Positions 27,396 to 36,527 of a stretch of 58,730 bases of DNA are shown piece by piece; within the stretch, counting starts at the first letter, position 1; each line of letters opens with the position of its first letter. This DNA is from Pseudomonadota bacterium (GTDB lineage Bacteria > Pseudomonadota > Alphaproteobacteria > Sphingomonadales > Sphingomonadaceae). Made by a program: the position numbers and the translations under genes. The stretch is taken from NCBI GenBank assembly GCA_023423775.1, contig JAFAEZ010000045.1, forward strand, positions 1 to 58,730. The letters run 5' to 3'. A model generated the notes under the pieces. The model had not been told where the DNA came from and ran no database searches. It saw only the letters and a list, made by a program, of their open reading frames with translations.

Positions 27396-28624
27396 GCAAG
27401 CCCGCGGGGGCCATTCCCCAGGAGTTCGGGACGGAAGGCGCGCAGCTGCTGGTCGGTGGCCGCACGGTCGCGGATCTGGTCGCCGATGCGGGCGACACGC
27501 CGCTCTTTGCCTATGATATGGCGATGGTCGAGCGGCGCATCGCGCGCTTCCGGTCCGCTTTACCCGTTCAGCTCCATTATGCCATAAAAGCAAATTCTTA
27601 CGGACCGTTGCTTGCATCGATTGCGAGGAACGTGGACGGCTTCGACATCGCGTCCGCGGGGGAAATGGCGCTGGCGCTGGACGCCGGGATGGCGGCCGCG
27701 GACATCTCTTTCGCTGGGCCCGGCAAGCGCGACGCCGACCTCGAGAGAGCGATCACCGCCGGTGTGACGCTCAACTGCGAATCCGAGGGCGAGGTGGCCC
27801 GCGCGCTGGCGATCGGGGAGCGCCGCGGGGTGCAGCCCAGGCTTGCCGTCCGCGTCAATCCCGACTTCGAGATCAAGGGCTCGGGGATGCGCATGGGCGG
27901 CGGCGCCAAGCCGTTCGGCGTCGATGCCGAGCGCGTGCCCGCCCTGGTCCGGACCATTCTCGACGGCGGGGCGGAATGGCGCGGCTTTCACATCTTCGCA
28001 GGATCACAGGCGCTCGCCGCGGAGGCGCTGATCGAGGCACAGCAGGCGACCGTTGACCTCGCCGGCACGCTCGCCGACGCGATCGGCGCGACGCCGCCTC
28101 TGGTCAATCTCGGCGGCGGCTTCGGCATTCCCTATTTCCACGGCGAGCAGCCGCTCGCGATCGAGCCGATCGGCGAAGCGCTCGCCAGAGCGCTGGAGCG
28201 CCGCAGCGACGGCCTCGCGGGCAGCGCCTTCGCGATCGAGCTCGGCCGCTGGCTGGTCGGGGAGGCGGGCGTCTATCTGACCCGGATCGTCGACCGCAAG
28301 GTCAGCCACGGCAAGACCTTCCTCGTCGTCGACGGCGGCATGCACCACCAACTCGCCGCCTCGGGCAATTTCGGCCAGGTGATCCGCCGCAACTATCCGG
28401 TGACGATCGCCAACCGCATGGGCGAGGCCGCGACCGAGGAGGTCAGCATCGTCGGCTGCCTCTGTACGCCGCTCGATCGCCTCGCCGATGACGTCATGCT
28501 GCCGCGCGCCGACGTCGGCGATCTCGTGGCGGTGTTCATGGCCGGCGCCTACGGCCTTTCGGCCAGCCCGCAGGCCTTTCTGGGCCAGCAGGCCGCTCGC
28601 GAAGTCCTTGTGACCTTCGTATAA
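27392..28624 (+). CDS. pyridoxal-dependent decarboxylase, exosortase A system-associated
   Basis: A 410-residue fold-type III PLP decarboxylase, related to diaminopimelate and ornithine decarboxylases. The PLP lysine is in 'HYAIKANSYGPLL' (Lys66), the phosphate-binding glycines in 'NLGGGFGIPY', and the active-site 'GCLCTPLD' and 'ELGRWLVGEAG' are intact. Its natural substrate, an amino acid, is unknown. Translational coupling to the acyl-CoA ligase suggests that one enzyme works on the product or partner of the other. Confidence 0.9.
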   Translation: MSKPAGAIPQEFGTEGAQLLVGGRTVADLVADAGDTPLFAYDMAMVERRIARFRSALPVQLHYAIKANSYGPLLASIARNVDGFDIASAGEMALALDAGMAAADISFAGPGKRDADLERAITAGVTLNCESEGEVARALAIGERRGVQPRLAVRVNPDFEIKGSGMRMGGGAKPFGVDAERVPALVRTILDGGAEWRGFHIFAGSQALAAEALIEAQQATVDLAGTLADAIGATPPLVNLGGGFGIPYFHGEQPLAIEPIGEALARALERRSDGLAGSAFAIELGRWLVGEAGVYLTRIVDRKVSHGKTFLVVDGGMHHQLAASGNFGQVIRRNYPVTIANRMGEAATEEVSIVGCLCTPLDRLADDVMLPRADVGDLVAVFMAGAYGLSASPQAFLGQQAAREVLVTFV

Positions 28625-28744
28625 ACCCCACGTTCCTAACGTTAATTTTACCTCTTGCAGCGATAGCAGTGCGCAAGCTGCGCCTGTTTCGTCCCCGTTC
28701 GGACGTCCGGCGCAGGCCCTTATGCCTGCCAAGAGGATCGGTCC

Positions 28745-29395
28745 ATGCGTGTCGTTGCACAGTCCAGAACAGCCCTCGCGCTCGGCGCCGCCGCGCTCGC
28801 GCTCAGCGGCTGTGCCTCGGGCGGTAGCCCCACCGGCAATCGCCTTCCGGCCGCCTCGTTCGTCGCCAACGATCAGGACGTCAGCGAGGAATATATCATC
28901 GGCGCGCTCGACGAGCTCACCATCTTCGTGTGGCGCAACCCCGAGCTTGGCGCCAAGGTGCAGGTCCGGCCCGACGGCCGCATCACGACGCCGCTGATCA
29001 GCGACATGACCGCGGTCGGCAAGACGCCGTCCCAGCTCGCCGACGACATCAAGGGCATCCTCAACCAATATATCGAGGAGCCGCTCGTCTCGGTGATGGT
29101 CGACAAGTTCCAGGGGACCTTCTCGCAGCAGATCCGCATCGTCGGCGCGACCGAGAAGCCGGCGTCTTTGCCGTACCGCGCCAACATGACATTGCTCGAT
29201 GCGATGATCGAGGTCGGCGGGCTCTCCGAATTCGCCGCCGGGGACAAGGCGCGCCTCGTCCGTCAGGACCGCGCGACCGGCCGGCAGAAGGAATATGACC
29301 TCAAGATCTCGCGCCTGATCAAGCGCGGCGACACCAGCGCCAACGTCAAGCTCGAGCCGGGCGACGTCATCATCATTCCCGAAAGCATGTTCTGA
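28745..29395 (+). CDS. XrtA-system polysaccharide export lipoprotein (Wza-like)
   Basis: A 216-residue lipoprotein. The signal peptide ends in lipobox 'LSGC' (Cys23). The mature part has a poly-export domain ('YIIGALDELTIFVWRNPELGAKVQVRPDGRI' core at about residues 50-80) and a SLBB-like domain ('TLLDAMIEVGGL...GDKARLVRQD'). It should form part of the outer-membrane export channel for the exopolysaccharide. It heads the second plus-strand gene group; AAGAGGA precedes the ATG. Confidence 0.92.
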   Translation: MRVVAQSRTALALGAAALALSGCASGGSPTGNRLPAASFVANDQDVSEEYIIGALDELTIFVWRNPELGAKVQVRPDGRITTPLISDMTAVGKTPSQLADDIKGILNQYIEEPLVSVMVDKFQGTFSQQIRIVGATEKPASLPYRANMTLLDAMIEVGGLSEFAAGDKARLVRQDRATGRQKEYDLKISRLIKRGDTSANVKLEPGDVIIIPESMF

Positions 29396-29430
29396 TCCGC
29401 CGCGCGGCGGGCTGAAAGGGGACCAGCACC

Positions 29431-30972
29431 TTGGACGGACTTTACGAGCAGTTTCGGATCGCCCTGCACCAGGTCTGGCGCCGCCGCTGGCTGGCGCTCG
29501 GCGTGGCGTGGGGCGTGTGCCTGCTCGGCTGGCTGGTCCTGGCGCTGATCCCGAACAGCTATGAATCGAAGGCCAAGGTCTTCGCCCAGATGCAGACCAT
29601 CCTGCCCGAGAAGATCGGCATCACGCAGGTGGACCGCCAGAACGACCTGCTGCGCATCAAGCAGATGCTGACCTCCACCGAGAATCTGCAGAAGGTCGTG
29701 CGCGCCACCGACCTCAACCAGCTCGTGGCCAGCGACCGCGACCTCGCGGCCCAGGTCACCGCGCTCCGGGAGAATATCAAGATCACCGCGCAGCTGGACA
29801 ATGCCAGCGTGATCGAGATCAGCGCCAGCTCGGGCATCGGCAGCTTCTCGAATGGGCAGAACGCCCGCACCGCAAGCGCGGTCGTGCAGAATCTGCTCGA
29901 CCTATTCAACGAGGAGAACCTCGCCGGCAATCGCACCGAGATCGGCCAGAGCCTCGCCTTCCTCGACGAGGAGCTGAAGCGCCGCGAAGCCCAGCTCCAG
30001 CAGGCCGAGCAGCGCCGCGCCGAATTCGACGCGCAATATATGGGCCTGCTCCCGGGCGACGGGACGATCGAGCAGCGCATGTCTTCGGCCCGCGTCGAGC
30101 TTGCCAATATCGAGCGCGAGCTGATGACCGCCCAGAGTTCGCTCACTGCCTTGCGCAGCCAAATGGCAGGCATCCCGGCCGCAATCGCCACGCCCGGTGT
30201 CGGCGGGGGCTTCGCCTCGAACCAGATCGCAGCGCTGGAAAGCCAGCTCAGCACCGCCCAGGCGCGCGGCTGGACCGATCGCCACCCCGACGTGGTCGCT
30301 ACCCGTGCCGAAATCGCGCGACTGCGCCCGCAGGCGGCGGCCGAACGCCGCAATGGCGGCGGCGTTGCCGGCGGCACGCCCAATCCGGCCTATGTCTCGC
30401 TGCGCGCGATGGCTGCCGAGAAAGAGGCGCAGGTCGCCGCCGCGACCGCGCGCAAGAACCAGATCCAGCAAGCGATGGCGCAGCTCGCCGCCGCGACCAA
30501 CGAGCCCGGCCTGGTCTCCGAGCAGGCCCAGCTCAGCCGCGATTATGAAGTCATGAAGCGCGAATATGACAAATTGCTTCAGGATCGCGAGCAGGTGCGG
30601 CTGCGCGGCGACGTCGCCAGCAAGACCGACGCGATCAATTTCCGGGTGATCGAGCCGCCGTCGCGGCCACAGGTGCCGGCCGCTCCGAACCGGCCGATCT
30701 TCCTGTCGGTGATCCTGATCCTCGCGCTTGGCGCGGGTGCGGGCGCGGCATTCGTCGCGGGCCAGCTGCAAATGACCTTCCCGACCCAGGCGCGCCTCGC
30801 GCAGGTCACCGGACTGCCGGTGCTGGGGTCGGTGAGCGAGATCTTCACGGCCGAGAAGCGCGCGCTGCAGCGCCAGCGGCTGAAATGGTTTGCCGGGGCA
30901 GGGGGCGCACTGGCGGGTGGCTACGCTTTGCTGATGCTCGTCGAATTCTGGCAGCGCAGCACGGTGGCTTGA
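29431..30972 (+). CDS. XrtA-system polysaccharide chain length determinant (Wzz-like)
   Basis: A 513-residue polysaccharide co-polymerase. A transmembrane helix (about residues 20-38) is followed by the periplasmic Wzz region with long coiled-coil stretches (about residues 170-400, rich in Ala, Glu, Gln and Arg), then a proline-rich segment and a second membrane helix ('PIFLSVILILALGAGAGAAF', near residue 425). A third hydrophobic stretch lies near residue 490. It sets chain length together with the kinase-like protein next door. The start is TTG, preceded by AAAGGGGA. Confidence 0.92.
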   Translation: MDGLYEQFRIALHQVWRRRWLALGVAWGVCLLGWLVLALIPNSYESKAKVFAQMQTILPEKIGITQVDRQNDLLRIKQMLTSTENLQKVVRATDLNQLVASDRDLAAQVTALRENIKITAQLDNASVIEISASSGIGSFSNGQNARTASAVVQNLLDLFNEENLAGNRTEIGQSLAFLDEELKRREAQLQQAEQRRAEFDAQYMGLLPGDGTIEQRMSSARVELANIERELMTAQSSLTALRSQMAGIPAAIATPGVGGGFASNQIAALESQLSTAQARGWTDRHPDVVATRAEIARLRPQAAAERRNGGGVAGGTPNPAYVSLRAMAAEKEAQVAAATARKNQIQQAMAQLAAATNEPGLVSEQAQLSRDYEVMKREYDKLLQDREQVRLRGDVASKTDAINFRVIEPPSRPQVPAAPNRPIFLSVILILALGAGAGAAFVAGQLQMTFPTQARLAQVTGLPVLGSVSEIFTAEKRALQRQRLKWFAGAGGALAGGYALLMLVEFWQRSTVA

Positions 30973-30982
30973 GAGGACGAAC

Positions 30983-31909
30983 ATGGACCAGAGCCGCCAA
31001 TCCCTGATCGAACGCGCCGCCGAAATCTACGATTTCGGATCAGGCCTGCGCGTCTCCGATCCGATCCCGTTTCCGGAGCCGGATACGCCTGTGGCCGCGT
31101 CGGCGCCGGAACTGCCAGCCCAGCCTCAGCCGCAGGCCAAGCCGCAACCGGCGCCGCGCTCGGCCGATCCGTTCAAGGGCCGCCTCGGCCGGGTCGACCT
31201 GACGGCGCTGGAGCAAGCCGGTTTCATCCGCCCCGACGCGCTCGCGACGGCGCTCGCCGAGGAATTCCGCATCCTCAAGCGGCCCTTGCTGCTTGGCGTC
31301 TCGGGCGCGACCGGCATCGCCGCCGATAAACGCCAGTCGATCCTCGTCTGCTCGGCCTCGCCGAACGAGGGCAAGACCTTCTGCGCGCTGAACCTCGCGC
31401 TGTCGCTCGCCGCCGAGCACGACACCGAAGTCCTGCTCGTGGACGGCGACGTGGTGAAGCCGGAGATCCTCTCGATCCTCGGTCTCGACGACGGCCCTGG
31501 GCTGACCGATGCGCTCGCGGATCCATCGGCGGATCCGGAAAGCTTCGTCATCCGCACCGACATCGATGGCCTGTCCGTGCTGCCCGCCGGGCGCCGCGCC
31601 AACGACGTCACCGAATTGCTCGCATCCTCGCGTACCCGGCAAGTGCTCGCCGGCCTCACGGTCACGCACCCCAAGCGCGTCGTCATTTTCGATTCGCCCC
31701 CCGCCCTCATGGCTTCGCCCGCCTCCGTGCTCGCGACCCATGTCGGTCAGGTGATGCTGGTGGTGCGGGCGGACCAGACCCGGGAAGCCGACCTCAAAGA
31801 AGCGGTCGCTCTCCTCTCCGGCTGCGACCAACTGAGCCTCATGCTCAACGGGGCGGGCTTTGCCGCCACGGGTCGCCGCTTCGGCAGCTATTATGGGATA
31901 GGCCAATGA
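30983..31909 (+). CDS. XrtA-associated BY-kinase-like ATPase (CpsD/CapB family)
   Basis: A 308-residue cytoplasmic P-loop protein of the bacterial tyrosine kinase family. After a Pro/Ala-rich N-terminal linker come Walker A 'SASPNEGKTF' (Lys131), Walker A' 'VLLVDGDVVKPEI' and Walker B 'VVIFDSPPAL'. The C-terminal tail has only two tyrosines ('GSYYGIGQ') rather than the usual Tyr cluster. It presumably regulates export by cycling with the Wzz-like partner upstream. It overlaps the next gene by ATGA. Confidence 0.9.
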   Translation: MDQSRQSLIERAAEIYDFGSGLRVSDPIPFPEPDTPVAASAPELPAQPQPQAKPQPAPRSADPFKGRLGRVDLTALEQAGFIRPDALATALAEEFRILKRPLLLGVSGATGIAADKRQSILVCSASPNEGKTFCALNLALSLAAEHDTEVLLVDGDVVKPEILSILGLDDGPGLTDALADPSADPESFVIRTDIDGLSVLPAGRRANDVTELLASSRTRQVLAGLTVTHPKRVVIFDSPPALMASPASVLATHVGQVMLVVRADQTREADLKEAVALLSGCDQLSLMLNGAGFAATGRRFGSYYGIGQ

Positions 31910-33549
31910 TCGAGTTCATCGCACGCAAGCGCCTCGCCGGCGCCCTCGGCCTTTCGGCCCTGGCCGCAGCGGTCGCCGCAACCGCCATCGCCGCGCCCGC
32001 CAAGACCGACATCGCGCCCTATCTGGAGGTCCAGCAGGTCGTCACCGCCGATCTCAACGACGGCGGCGATACCCTGACCTATTCGACCGTGGCCGCCGGG
32101 ATCGACGGGCGGATATCCACCCGCCGGGTCGAAGCCGCGATCAGCTACCGCTACGAGCGCCGGATCGACTGGGGCAACGACATCGTCGACGAGGACGTCC
32201 ATAGCGGCGTCGCACAAGGCCGGCTCGAAGTCGCGCCCGGAGTCAGTCTCGATGCCGGCGCTCTGGCCGCCCGCGCCCGCGCCGACGGCCGCGGACCGGC
32301 TTTCGGCTTCTCGACTGCCGACGACCGCAACATCGCCGAGGTCTACAGCGTCTATGCCGGGCCGACCGTCTCGAAGAAATTCGGCGATATCGATGTCGGT
32401 GCGAGCTATCGCCTCGCTTACGTAAACGTCGACGATCACAGCCTCGCCGGCGTGCCGACCACGCCCGGCCAGGCGGTCCGCGACCGCTATGACAGCTCGA
32501 CCAGCCACAGCGCGTCTGCCAGCGTCGGCATGGCGCCGGGCCGCCTGCCGTTCGGCTGGACGGTGGGCGCCGGCTATGTCCGCGAGGACGTCAAGCGGCT
32601 CGACCAGAATTACGAGGGCAAATATATCCGCGCCGACGTCGTCGTGCCGGTCTCGCCCACCTTCGCCGTCACCGGCGGCGTCGGCTACGAGGACATCCGG
32701 ATCGACCAGGACGACCTCCTGCGCGATGCCAACGGCGTTCCCCTACTCACCCCGGGCGGCCGCCTGATCGGCGATCCCTCGCGGCCGCGCCTCGTCGCGT
32801 TCGACGAGGACGGGCTGATCTGGGACGCAGGCTTCATCTACCGTCCGAGCCGCCGCACCGAGCTGCAGGCGCGGATCGGCCGCCGCTACGGCGACATGAC
32901 CTATACCGGATCGCTGCGCCACGAGTTCAATTCGGCCTATGGCGTCCAGGCATTCGTCTATGACGGCATTTCCAGCTTCGGCCGGCTCGTCGTCACCGAC
33001 CTCCAGGGGCTGCCGCTCGACTTCAAGGTCAACCGCAACCCGCTCTCGAGCGGTATCGGCGGCATGGGCGGGTGCGTGTTCGGCACCGAAGGCGGGCAGG
33101 GCGTCTGTTTCGACGATGCCTTCCAGTCGATCGACAGCAATCAGTTCCGCAACCGCGGTGCGACCATCCTCTTCTCGGGCGCGCGCGGGCCCTGGTCGTT
33201 CGGTCTCGGCGGCGGCTATGCCCATCGCAAATATCTGGCGCCCGAATTCGGCGCCGGCATCTTCACGATGGACGGCCGCACCGACGAGAGCTTCACGCTG
33301 AACGGCAATCTGTCGCGCCAGCTGAGCCGCAGCGCGGGCCTGTCGTTTGATGCTTATGCGAGCTGGTTCGACAGCGGCGTGCCGCTCTCCGACACCAGCT
33401 TCGGCGCGGGCGCGAGCGTCAGCTACTATCAGAGCCTCTTCTTCGACCGGCTGACCGCCTTCGGAGCGCTCGGCCTCTACACCACCGACAGCGGCGCGTT
33501 CGACAGCACCAGCGCTTCCGCCCTGGTCGGGCTTCGCTACACCTTCTGA
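31906..33549 (+). CDS. XrtA-locus outer membrane beta-barrel protein
   Basis: A 547-residue protein with a signal peptide (about residues 1-30, cleavage after 'IAAPA' or nearby). The body alternates aromatic and polar residues, as in beta strands, and the last residue is Phe in 'VGLRYTF', the signature recognised by the Bam machinery. It resembles the PEP-CTERM system-associated outer-membrane protein family (TIGR03016-like). It is probably part of the polysaccharide secretion apparatus. It lies between the kinase-like and AAA ATPase genes, tightly packed. Confidence 0.8.
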   Translation: MIEFIARKRLAGALGLSALAAAVAATAIAAPAKTDIAPYLEVQQVVTADLNDGGDTLTYSTVAAGIDGRISTRRVEAAISYRYERRIDWGNDIVDEDVHSGVAQGRLEVAPGVSLDAGALAARARADGRGPAFGFSTADDRNIAEVYSVYAGPTVSKKFGDIDVGASYRLAYVNVDDHSLAGVPTTPGQAVRDRYDSSTSHSASASVGMAPGRLPFGWTVGAGYVREDVKRLDQNYEGKYIRADVVVPVSPTFAVTGGVGYEDIRIDQDDLLRDANGVPLLTPGGRLIGDPSRPRLVAFDEDGLIWDAGFIYRPSRRTELQARIGRRYGDMTYTGSLRHEFNSAYGVQAFVYDGISSFGRLVVTDLQGLPLDFKVNRNPLSSGIGGMGGCVFGTEGGQGVCFDDAFQSIDSNQFRNRGATILFSGARGPWSFGLGGGYAHRKYLAPEFGAGIFTMDGRTDESFTLNGNLSRQLSRSAGLSFDAYASWFDSGVPLSDTSFGAGASVSYYQSLFFDRLTAFGALGLYTTDSGAFDSTSASALVGLRYTF

Positions 33550-33563
33550 AGGGGAGGACGGAC

Positions 33564-34610
33564 ATGAACGATTTCGGACTGACCGACCGGCCCTTCCAGC
33601 TGACGCCGGATGCGCGCTTCTATTTCGACAGCCGCACCCACAAGAAGGCGATGGCCTATCTCGGCTACGGCCTCGCGCAGGGCGAGGGCTTCATCGTCAT
33701 CACCGGCGAGATCGGGGCGGGCAAATCGACCCTGGTCGCGCACCTGATGGCAACGATCGACCGTGCGCGCCTCAACGCGGTGAACATCGTCTCGACCCAG
33801 GTCCAGGGCGACGACATGCTGCGCCTCGCCGCGCAGAAGCTCGGCATCGCCACCGACGGCGCCGCCAAGGCGCGGCTACTGGAACTGGTCGAACAGCATC
33901 TCGAGGAGCAGGCGCGCAGCGGCCGACGCACTCTGCTGATCGTCGACGAGGCGCAGAATCTCGGCCATTCGGCGCTCGAAGAATTGCGCATGCTTTCCAA
34001 CTACCAGGTTGGGGGGCGCGCGCTCCTGCAGATCTTCCTGCTCGGCCAGCCCGAATTCCGCGACGATCTCGCAGCTTCCGAAGGACTCGAGCAGCTCCGC
34101 CAGCGCGTGATCGCCACCCACCATCTCGAGCCGATGGATGAGGAAGAGATCGAGGCCTATATCCTCCACCGCCTCCGCATAGTCGGCTGGCAAGGGCGCC
34201 CGGCTTTCGATGCCAGCGCGTTCCCGGCCATCTATCGCCACACCGGCGGCATTCCGCGCCGCGTCAACCAGCTCGCCACCCGGCTGATGCTGTTCGCGTC
34301 GGTCGAGCAATCGGCCGCGATCGACGGCGCGGCGGTGGATGCCGTCGCGGCCGACATGGGCGCCGACGCGACCGTCCCGGCCGAGCCGGTCCTGCCGCTG
34401 CGGTCGACCGCCTCTGCGCCCGCCGAGCCCGCATCGCCGCAACCCGTGCCGATGGCAGAGCCGTTGCGCGATTCGGCACTGGAGCGGCGCGTTGCTGCGC
34501 TCGAGGCGCGGCTGGAGGAGCAGGAGGCCGCCATTCGCCGCGTCCTCACTCTGCTGGTGGACTGGGTCGAGAATGACGAGGCGCCGAGCTATCGCCACCA
34601 CGCCGCCTGA
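33564..34610 (+). CDS. XrtA-associated AAA ATPase (ExeA/GspA-like)
   Basis: A 348-residue ATPase. 'FGLTDRPFQLTPDARFYFDS' at the N-terminus is typical of this family. Walker A is 'GEIGAGKST' (Lys54) and Walker B 'LLIVDEAQNL'. The C-terminal third (residues 265-348) is a proline/alanine-rich linker followed by a short coiled coil. It belongs to the putative secretion ATPases found in nearly all XrtA EPS loci and probably energises assembly or export. AGGGGAGGA precedes the ATG. Confidence 0.92.
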   Translation: MNDFGLTDRPFQLTPDARFYFDSRTHKKAMAYLGYGLAQGEGFIVITGEIGAGKSTLVAHLMATIDRARLNAVNIVSTQVQGDDMLRLAAQKLGIATDGAAKARLLELVEQHLEEQARSGRRTLLIVDEAQNLGHSALEELRMLSNYQVGGRALLQIFLLGQPEFRDDLAASEGLEQLRQRVIATHHLEPMDEEEIEAYILHRLRIVGWQGRPAFDASAFPAIYRHTGGIPRRVNQLATRLMLFASVEQSAAIDGAAVDAVAADMGADATVPAEPVLPLRSTASAPAEPASPQPVPMAEPLRDSALERRVAALEARLEEQEAAIRRVLTLLVDWVENDEAPSYRHHAA

Positions 34611-34620
34611 GGCGCTGCCC

Positions 34621-35466
34621 ATGCTGAATGCGCTCTCCGTCGATGTCGAGGACTGGTTCCAGGTGGGCGCGTTCGAGACGGTGATCGACCGCGCCGACTG
34701 GGACGACCTCGAATCGCGCGTCGAACGCAACGGCGCCGCCGTGCTCGACCTGTTTGACCGGGCCGGGGTCAAGGCGACCTTCTTCACTCTGGGCTGGATC
34801 GCCGAGCGCTTTCCGGCGCTGATCCACCGCGCGGCCGAGGCCGGGCACGAGATTGCCAGCCACGGATGGGACCATAAGCGGGTCTTCACGCTCGATCCGG
34901 CGCGCTTCCGCGCCGATCTCGAGCGCGCCCGCATCGCCATCGAGGACGCCTGCGGCCATTCGCCGGTCGGCTATCGCGCGCCGAGCTTCTCGATCGACAA
35001 GCGCACGCCCTGGGCGCACCGCGTGCTGGCGGAGGAGGGTTATGTCTATTCCTCCAGCGTCGCCCCGGTGCGCCACGATCATTATGGCTGGCCCGAGGCG
35101 CCGCGCTTCGCCCATCGGCCGCTGGCCGACGCGGCGCTGGTCGAGTTGCCGGTCACCACGGTCGAGTGGGCCGGGCGGCGCTTCGCCGCGGGGGGCGGGG
35201 GCTTCTTCCGCTTGCTTCCTTATCGTTTCTCGGATTGGGCGATCGCGCGGGTCAATCGCGCCGAGCAAAGGCCTGCGGTCTTCTATTTCCATCCCTGGGA
35301 GATCGATCCCGGCCAGCCGCGCGTCGCCAACGCGCCGTTGCGATCGAAGTTGCGCCATTACAGCCGACTCTCCGCTATGGAGTCCAAGCTCCTGAAATTG
35401 CTGCGCAGCCACCGCTGGGGCCGTACCGACCATGTGGTTGCGAACGAGCAAGCGAGGCTGGCGTGA
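34621..35466 (+). CDS. XrtA-system polysaccharide deacetylase
   Basis: A 281-residue NodB-homology (carbohydrate esterase 4) protein. Motif 1 is 'LSVDVEDWFQV' (Asp8/Asp11), motif 2 'SHGWDHK' (His81, His85) and motif 3 'GYRAPSFSI'. 'FYFHPWEIDP' near residue 222 holds the C-terminal His. It removes acetyl groups from the polysaccharide or its precursor. There is no signal peptide, so it may act in the cytoplasm or with the membrane complex. Its start lies ten bases after the ATPase stop; it overlaps the next gene by GTGA. Confidence 0.92.
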   Translation: MLNALSVDVEDWFQVGAFETVIDRADWDDLESRVERNGAAVLDLFDRAGVKATFFTLGWIAERFPALIHRAAEAGHEIASHGWDHKRVFTLDPARFRADLERARIAIEDACGHSPVGYRAPSFSIDKRTPWAHRVLAEEGYVYSSSVAPVRHDHYGWPEAPRFAHRPLADAALVELPVTTVEWAGRRFAAGGGGFFRLLPYRFSDWAIARVNRAEQRPAVFYFHPWEIDPGQPRVANAPLRSKLRHYSRLSAMESKLLKLLRSHRWGRTDHVVANEQARLA

Positions 35467-36527
35467 ACGCGTTTGCGCCCGTCGCCGGCGTTGCCGTCCG
35501 TGACGCCGATCTCGGCTGTCCCCACGAGCGCCGACGGATCGAGGCCTATGTTCGCGCCCAGCCCGCTGCGCAGCCCTTCCACCTGCCGGAGTGGAGCGAA
35601 GCGGTGGAGCGCGGCTGCCGCCAGCGCGGCCATTATCTCGTCGCCGGGGACGAGGCGGTCGAGGGCGTGCTGCCGCTGACCGAGATACGCTCGTCCCTGT
35701 TCGGTTCGGCTCTCGTCTCGGCCGGTTTCGGGGTCGGCGGCGGTATCCTCGCCCAGAGCGCGGCAGCGGCCGACGCGCTGGCCGACGCCGCATGGGCGCT
35801 GGCCGTCGAGCTCGGCTGTCCGACGCTGGAGCTTCGGGGTGGCCGTCTGCCCGAAGGCTGGGCGCGGCAGGAGGGCGTCTATGCCGATTTCGCGCGCGAC
35901 CTGCCCCAGAGCGACGAGGCGATCCTGCTCTCGATCCGGCGCAAGGAGCGGGCCGAAGTGCGGCGCGCGCAAAGCCATGGCCTCACGGTCTCGATCGGCC
36001 GCGGCGCGTCCGACCTCGACGCCCATTACCGCGTCTATGCCGAGAGCGTCCGCAATCTCGGCACGCCGGTCTTCCCGCGCAGCCTGTTCGCGGCGGCGCT
36101 CGAGAGGTTCGGCGAGGATGCCGACATCGTCACCGTGAGCCGCGACGGCCGGCCGCTGGCGAGCGTGCTCAGCCTCTATTTCCGCGGCACCGCTTTCCCT
36201 TATTGGGGTGGCGGCACGTGGGAGGCGCGCAAGGCCCGCGCCAACGACCTCCTCTATTACGAGGCCATGTGCCACGCCCGCCGCCGCGGCTGCACGCGGT
36301 TCGACATGGGCCGCTCCAAGCTCGGCACCGGCGCTTACGCCTTCAAGAAGAATTGGGGGTTCGAGCCGCGGCCTTTGGTCTATGCCAGCCGCACCGCCGA
36401 CGGCGCCGCGCCGCGCGAAATCAACCCGCTCGATCCGCGCTACCGGCTGCAGATCGCGTTGTGGAAGCGCCTGCCCCTGTGGGTCGCCAACCGGCTCGGG
36501 CCGGTCATATCACGGGGGCTGGGCTGA
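35463..36527 (+). CDS. FemAB-related protein, PEP-CTERM/XrtA system-associated
   Basis: A 354-residue FemAB/GNAT-fold protein. 'AQPFHLPEWSEAVERG' (about residues 38-53), 'SIRRKERAEVRRAQSHGL' (about residues 157-174) and 'GGGTWEARKARANDLLYYEAMCHARRRGC' core followed by 'FDMGRSKLGTGAYAFKKNWGF' mark the XrtA-associated FemAB family. These proteins resemble peptidyl or aminoacyl transferases; the acceptor is unknown. The GTG start overlaps the deacetylase stop. The next gene overlaps by one base. Confidence 0.88.
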   Translation: MNAFAPVAGVAVRDADLGCPHERRRIEAYVRAQPAAQPFHLPEWSEAVERGCRQRGHYLVAGDEAVEGVLPLTEIRSSLFGSALVSAGFGVGGGILAQSAAAADALADAAWALAVELGCPTLELRGGRLPEGWARQEGVYADFARDLPQSDEAILLSIRRKERAEVRRAQSHGLTVSIGRGASDLDAHYRVYAESVRNLGTPVFPRSLFAAALERFGEDADIVTVSRDGRPLASVLSLYFRGTAFPYWGGGTWEARKARANDLLYYEAMCHARRRGCTRFDMGRSKLGTGAYAFKKNWGFEPRPLVYASRTADGAAPREINPLDPRYRLQIALWKRLPLWVANRLGPVISRGLG

